From the NCBI GenBank assembly GCA_016839165.1, contig CP069300.1, positions 5,642,001-5,706,000 of the forward strand: a stretch of DNA of 64,000 nucleotides, written 5' to 3'. The notes under the pieces are model-generated. The model did no database searches and had not been told where the DNA came from. It worked only from the letters and a program-made list of their open reading frames with translations. The DNA comes from Bradyrhizobium sp. PSBB068 (GTDB lineage Bacteria > Pseudomonadota > Alphaproteobacteria > Rhizobiales > Xanthobacteraceae). Shown here in pieces: positions 60,498 to 64,000 of the stretch. Position numbers and translations under genes: made by a program. Within the stretch, counting starts at the first letter, position 1. Every line of letters begins with the position of its first letter.

Positions 60498-62138
60498 TCA
60501 GAACACCTTGGCGATCGCGGCCTGCGCGTCGCCCTGGATCTTGTTCAGATGATCCGGCCCGCGGAAGCTTTCGGCGTAGATCTTGTAGACATCTTCAGTG
60601 CCGGAGGGACGCGCGGCGAACCAGCCGGCGTCGCTCTCGACCTTGATGCCGCCGAACGGCTGGTCGTTGCCGGGCGCCCTGGTGCGGACCGCGCGCACCG
60701 GATCGCCGGCGAGCTCGGTCATGTTGAGCTGCTCGGGGCCAAGTGCTTTCAGGGCGCTCTTCTGCTTCGGCGTCGCCGCGACGTCGATGCGCTCGTAATA
60801 GGGCACGCCGAGCTCGGCGGTCAGCTCGTTGAACAATTCGCTGGGGTCGCGTCCGGTCCTGGCGATGATCTCGGCCGCCAACAGGCCGAGGATGACGCCG
60901 TCCTTGTCGGTGGTCCAGGCCGAACCGTCGCGCTTCAGGAACGAAGCGCCTGCGCTCTCCTCGCCGGCGAAGCCGAAGCCGCCGCTGCCGAGCCCGTCGA
61001 CGAACCATTTGAAGCCGACCGGCGTCTCGGCCAGCTTGCGGCCCAGCTTCTTGGCGACGCGATCGATGATCGAGCTCGACACGATGGTCTTGCCGATCGC
61101 GGCATCCCCGCTCCATTGCGGCCGGTGCGCGAACAGATAGGCGATCGCGGTGGCGAGGAAATGGTTCGGGTTCATCAGCCCGTTGGAGCGCGTGACGATG
61201 CCATGGCGGTCGGCGTCGGTATCGTTGGCGAAGGCGACGTCGAAGCGGTCGCGCATCCCGATCAGGCTGGCCATCGCGTAAGGCGACGAGCAATCCATCC
61301 GGATCTTGCCGTCCCAGTCCGCGGTCATGAAACGGAAGGTCGGATCGACCGCAGTGTTGACCACTGACGCGTTGATGCCGTAGCGCGCGATGATCGGTTG
61401 CCAGTAATGCACCGCCGCGCCGCCGAGCGGATCGATGCCGATCCTGACGCCGGCCGACTTGATCAGCGCGAGATCGACGGTGTTACCGAGATCGGCGACA
61501 TAGGGCGTGATGTAGTCGTGCAGATGCGTGGTTGCGGCCTTGCGGGCGCGGTCATACGGCATCCGCGCGACGCCCTTGAGCCCGGCCTCGATGTAGCGGT
61601 TGGCGTTCTTCTCGACCACGCCGGTGACGTCGGTATCGGCCGGCCCGCCATGCGGAGGATTGTATTTGTAGCCGCCGTCCTCCGGCGGGTTATGTGACGG
61701 CGTGATGACGACGCCGTCAGCCAGACCCGTGCTGCGTCCCCTGTTGTAGCTCAGGATGGCGTGCGAGATCACCGGCGTCGGGGTGTAGCCGCCTTGCGCG
61801 TCGATCATGATCTCGACGCCGTTGGCCGCGAACACTTCCACCGCGCTGGCCAGCGCCGGCTCAGCCAGCGCATGGGTGTCGATGCCGATGAACAGCGGCC
61901 CGGTCAGGCCCTTCTCGCGGCGGTAATCGCAGATCGCCTGCGTGGTGGCGAGGATGTGGTCCTCGTTGAACGAATTCTTCAGCGACGAGCCGCGATGGCC
62001 CGAGGTGCCGAACGCAACCCGCTGGGTGGGATCGCTGGGGTCCGGCTTTCCGGCGAAATACGCCGTGACCAGCCGCGGCACATTGGCGAGCGCTGAGGGA
62101 TCGATGGGTTTGCCGGCGGCAGGATTTGGTGCAGTCAC
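60498..62138 (-). CDS. pgm: Phosphoglucomutase (alpha-D-glucose type)
   Basis: 546 residues. Phosphohexomutase signatures: the phosphoserine loop FGTSGHRGSSLKNSFNEDH, TPSHNPPEDGGYKYNPPHGG (metal/substrate), DTDADRHGIV (Mg2+ aspartates) and the sugar-binding GEESAGAS, with RPSGTEDVYKIYAESF at the end for the phosphate. It interconverts glucose 1- and 6-phosphate in glycogen, trehalose and surface polysaccharide synthesis. It is followed directly by the epimerase remnant. The start at 62138 gives the typical PNPAAGKPIDPSALANVP N-terminus. Confidence 0.93.
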   Translation of the reverse strand: MTAPNPAAGKPIDPSALANVPRLVTAYFAGKPDPSDPTQRVAFGTSGHRGSSLKNSFNEDHILATTQAICDYRREKGLTGPLFIGIDTHALAEPALASAVEVFAANGVEIMIDAQGGYTPTPVISHAILSYNRGRSTGLADGVVITPSHNPPEDGGYKYNPPHGGPADTDVTGVVEKNANRYIEAGLKGVARMPYDRARKAATTHLHDYITPYVADLGNTVDLALIKSAGVRIGIDPLGGAAVHYWQPIIARYGINASVVNTAVDPTFRFMTADWDGKIRMDCSSPYAMASLIGMRDRFDVAFANDTDADRHGIVTRSNGLMNPNHFLATAIAYLFAHRPQWSGDAAIGKTIVSSSIIDRVAKKLGRKLAETPVGFKWFVDGLGSGGFGFAGEESAGASFLKRDGSAWTTDKDGVILGLLAAEIIARTGRDPSELFNELTAELGVPYYERIDVAATPKQKSALKALGPEQLNMTELAGDPVRAVRTRAPGNDQPFGGIKVESDAGWFAARPSGTEDVYKIYAESFRGPDHLNKIQGDAQAAIAKVF

Positions 62139-62262
62139 GTGACCTCTCAGATCTGGTATCGCCGGACATCAGCACAACGGGTGATGTTGCGGCGTGCTAC
62201 CATGGTGGCTAACGTTCAATCAAGCCGAGCGCTTTTCGTTCCTTGCCGTCAGCGGCAATCCG

Positions 62263-63915
62263 CTATTCGACGTCGATCTGCTGCACCTTCTCGCGCAGCT
62301 CGTCGACCAGCACCCGCTTGTTCTCGGTATAGTCGATCGGCACCACGACGAGGTGCACGCCGCCGCCGGAGAACGCCCGCTCGAGCGTCGGGACGATCGC
62401 CTCGGTGCTCTCGATCCGCGAGCCCTTGGCGCCGTAGCTTTCGGCGTATTTGACAAAATCCGGATTGCCGAAGGTGAGGCCGAAATCCGGGAAATTGTCG
62501 ACCGCCTGCTTCCAGCGGATCATGCCGTAGGCGGAGTCTTCCAGGATCAGGATCACCAGATTGAGCTTGAGGCGGACCGCGGTCTCCAGCTCCTGCGAAT
62601 TCATCATGAAGCCGCCGTCGCCGCACACTGCGAGCACGCGGGTCTTCGGATACAGCATTGCCGCCATCATCGCCGACGGCAGGCCGGCGCCCATGGTGGC
62701 GAGCGCGTTGTCGAGCAGCAGCGAATTCGCCAGCAGCGTGCGGTAGTTGCGCGCGAACCAGATCTTGTACATGCCGTTGTCGAGCGCGACGATGCCGTCT
62801 TCCGGGATCACCTGCCGCACATCGTGCACGATACGCTGCGGCGTCGGCGGCCAGCGGCCCTCGGTAGCGCGGTCGGTGATCTTGGCCAGAATGCTCTCGC
62901 GCAGGCTGAGCAGCGCGCTGGCATGAGGCAGCTTGCCCTCGAGCCGGTCAGCCAGCAATTCGAGGCTCGGCCCGACATCGCCGATCACCTCGCATTGCGG
63001 GAAGTAGACCTGCTCGACATTGGCCGGCATGTAGCTGACATGGACCACCTGGGGGCCCTTCGGCCCCATGATGAAGGGCGGCTTCTCGATCGTGTCATGA
63101 CCGATCGCGATGATCAGGTCGGCGCGGTCGATCGCCTCATGCACATAGTCGCGCTCGCTCAGCGCCGCGGTCCCCATGTATTGATTGGTGCCGCCGGACA
63201 CCGTGCCCTTGCCCATCTGGGTGGTGAAGAACGGGATCTTGGTCCGCCGCACGAAGTCGCCGATGCCCGCGGTCGAGCGCGGGCGCGATGCCGCAGCACC
63301 GAGCATGATCAGCGGACGCTGCGCCTTCAGGATCATGTCGGCGGCGCGGTCGAGCGCGGCGGCGTGCGCGATCGGAATTTCAATCGGATGCGGATGCACC
63401 AGCTCGACCGGTGCGGTCTCCTCGCCCGCGATGTCCTCCGGCAGTTCGAGCAGCACCGGCCCCGGCCGTTCCTGCGTCGCGATCCGGAACGCGTCGCGGA
63501 CCAGCGTCGGAATCGTCGCGCCGCTGACGATCTGCAGCGACAGCTTGGTCAGCGGTCGGAACGTGTTGACGATGTCGACGATCTGGAACTTGGCCTGCCG
63601 GCTGCTCAAGATGCCCTTCTGCCCGGTGAGCATCACCATCGGCATCGCGCCGAGCAGCGCGTAGGCCGCGCCGGTGGTCAAATTGAGCGCGCCCGGGCCG
63701 AGCGTCGTGATGCAGACGCCGGGCTTTCCGGTCAGCCGGCCGTAGGTCGCGGCCATGAAGGCGGCCGCCTGCTCGTGGCGGGTCACGATCAGCTTGATCG
63801 AGGATTTGCGCAGGCTCTCGACGACGTCGAGATTCTCCTCGCCGGGAACCCCGAACACCCGCTCCACGCCCTCGTTCTCGAGCGCCGCGACCAGCAAATC
63901 GGAACCTTTGACCAT
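62263..63915 (-). CDS. Acetolactate synthase large subunit-type ThDP enzyme
   Basis: 550 residues, three-domain ThDP enzyme. Catalytic glutamate in VTRHEQAAAFMAATYGRLTGKPGV, FAD/acceptor region in ITTLGPGALNLTTGAAYALLGAMPMV, and the ThDP motif GDGGFMMNSQELETA ... EDSAYGMI. It condenses pyruvate to 2-acetolactate. The single gene without a small regulatory subunit nearby, and features such as VPGEENLDVVESL, favour a catabolic or paralogous synthase rather than the biosynthetic IlvB; another oxo acid cannot be excluded. The 85 bases upstream to the window end hold no gene. Confidence 0.84.
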   Translation of the reverse strand: MVKGSDLLVAALENEGVERVFGVPGEENLDVVESLRKSSIKLIVTRHEQAAAFMAATYGRLTGKPGVCITTLGPGALNLTTGAAYALLGAMPMVMLTGQKGILSSRQAKFQIVDIVNTFRPLTKLSLQIVSGATIPTLVRDAFRIATQERPGPVLLELPEDIAGEETAPVELVHPHPIEIPIAHAAALDRAADMILKAQRPLIMLGAAASRPRSTAGIGDFVRRTKIPFFTTQMGKGTVSGGTNQYMGTAALSERDYVHEAIDRADLIIAIGHDTIEKPPFIMGPKGPQVVHVSYMPANVEQVYFPQCEVIGDVGPSLELLADRLEGKLPHASALLSLRESILAKITDRATEGRWPPTPQRIVHDVRQVIPEDGIVALDNGMYKIWFARNYRTLLANSLLLDNALATMGAGLPSAMMAAMLYPKTRVLAVCGDGGFMMNSQELETAVRLKLNLVILILEDSAYGMIRWKQAVDNFPDFGLTFGNPDFVKYAESYGAKGSRIESTEAIVPTLERAFSGGGVHLVVVPIDYTENKRVLVDELREKVQQIDVE

Positions 63916-64000
63916 CTCAGCCTCACATTGTTGATTGCATGCCGCGCACCGAGCATAGCCGCATCGCGCGCCGCCGGAAACTCCCTCGCGATCTCACGGC

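Overview
The window is chromosomal DNA of a high-GC alphaproteobacterium, most likely Bradyrhizobium or a close relative. This is inferred from the protein families (a BJP-type subclass B3 metallo-beta-lactamase, a minimal PutA with a divergent Lrp-type regulator, a CyaC-like diheme cyclase, many acyl-CoA genes) and from intergenic foldback repeats of the kind I associate with that genus. No rRNA, tRNA, insertion sequence, phage gene or CRISPR array was seen. Codon use looks even throughout, and I see no genomic island.

Layout. 1-5 kb: end of a DUF2927 lipoprotein gene, a MerR-ATPase fusion, a LysR regulator, two overlapping small genes and a periplasmic binding protein. 5-8 kb: a DUF898 / M48 protease / small membrane protein operon and a small exported Rap1a/Tai-like protein. 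8.5-13.2 kb: two tandem cytochromes P450 split by a large foldback repeat, then a TPR-methyltransferase. 13.3-18.7 kb: a two-subunit ThDP enzyme, and a LysR gene divergent from an acyl-CoA dehydrogenase / CoA-transferase / dehydratase operon. 18.9-22 kb: kup and hisC. 22-25.7 kb: a four-gene operon (monooxygenase, epoxide hydrolase, cysteine hydrolase, VOC protein) divergent from an HxlR regulator with a perfect palindromic operator between them. 25.8-29.9 kb: tautomerase, BJP-like beta-lactamase, benzoylformate decarboxylase and an SDR.

30-35 kb holds a hemolysin III/PAQR protein, the YcjX-YcjF-like pair and a GT39 glycosyltransferase whose C-terminus runs into a repeat. 35.3-39.6 kb: a CyaC-like redox-sensing adenylate cyclase (quinone-reactive diheme anchor, 2Fe-2S domain, class III catalytic domain), a small secreted protein, sulfite dehydrogenase sorAB and a cold-shock gene. 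39.9-46 kb: a methyltransferase remnant, an exported protein with a possible C-H-D triad, putR/putA, a CoA-transferase and a 54-residue membrane protein. 46-53.3 kb: a c-heme protein, a proline/alanine-rich membrane protein, a cyclic-nucleotide-binding protein translationally coupled to a metallo-hydrolase, a GST and a TPM/TPM/LemA operon. 53.5-64 kb: an enoyl-CoA hydratase and two acyl-CoA dehydrogenase subunits, an orphan CoxL-type molybdoenzyme subunit, a dihydrodipicolinate-synthase-like aldolase, an epimerase remnant, phosphoglucomutase and acetolactate synthase.

Themes: aromatic, acyl-CoA and C1/S catabolism, redox sensing, and cAMP signalling (a cyclase and a candidate cAMP receiver 12 kb apart). 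Ordinary metabolic genes dominate. The most interesting items are the CyaC-like cyclase, the cNMP-binding/metallo-hydrolase pair, the BJP-like beta-lactamase, the HxlR operator with its operon, and the two gene remnants. Start codons were re-chosen from ribosome binding sites and overlaps wherever the longest open frame was implausible.
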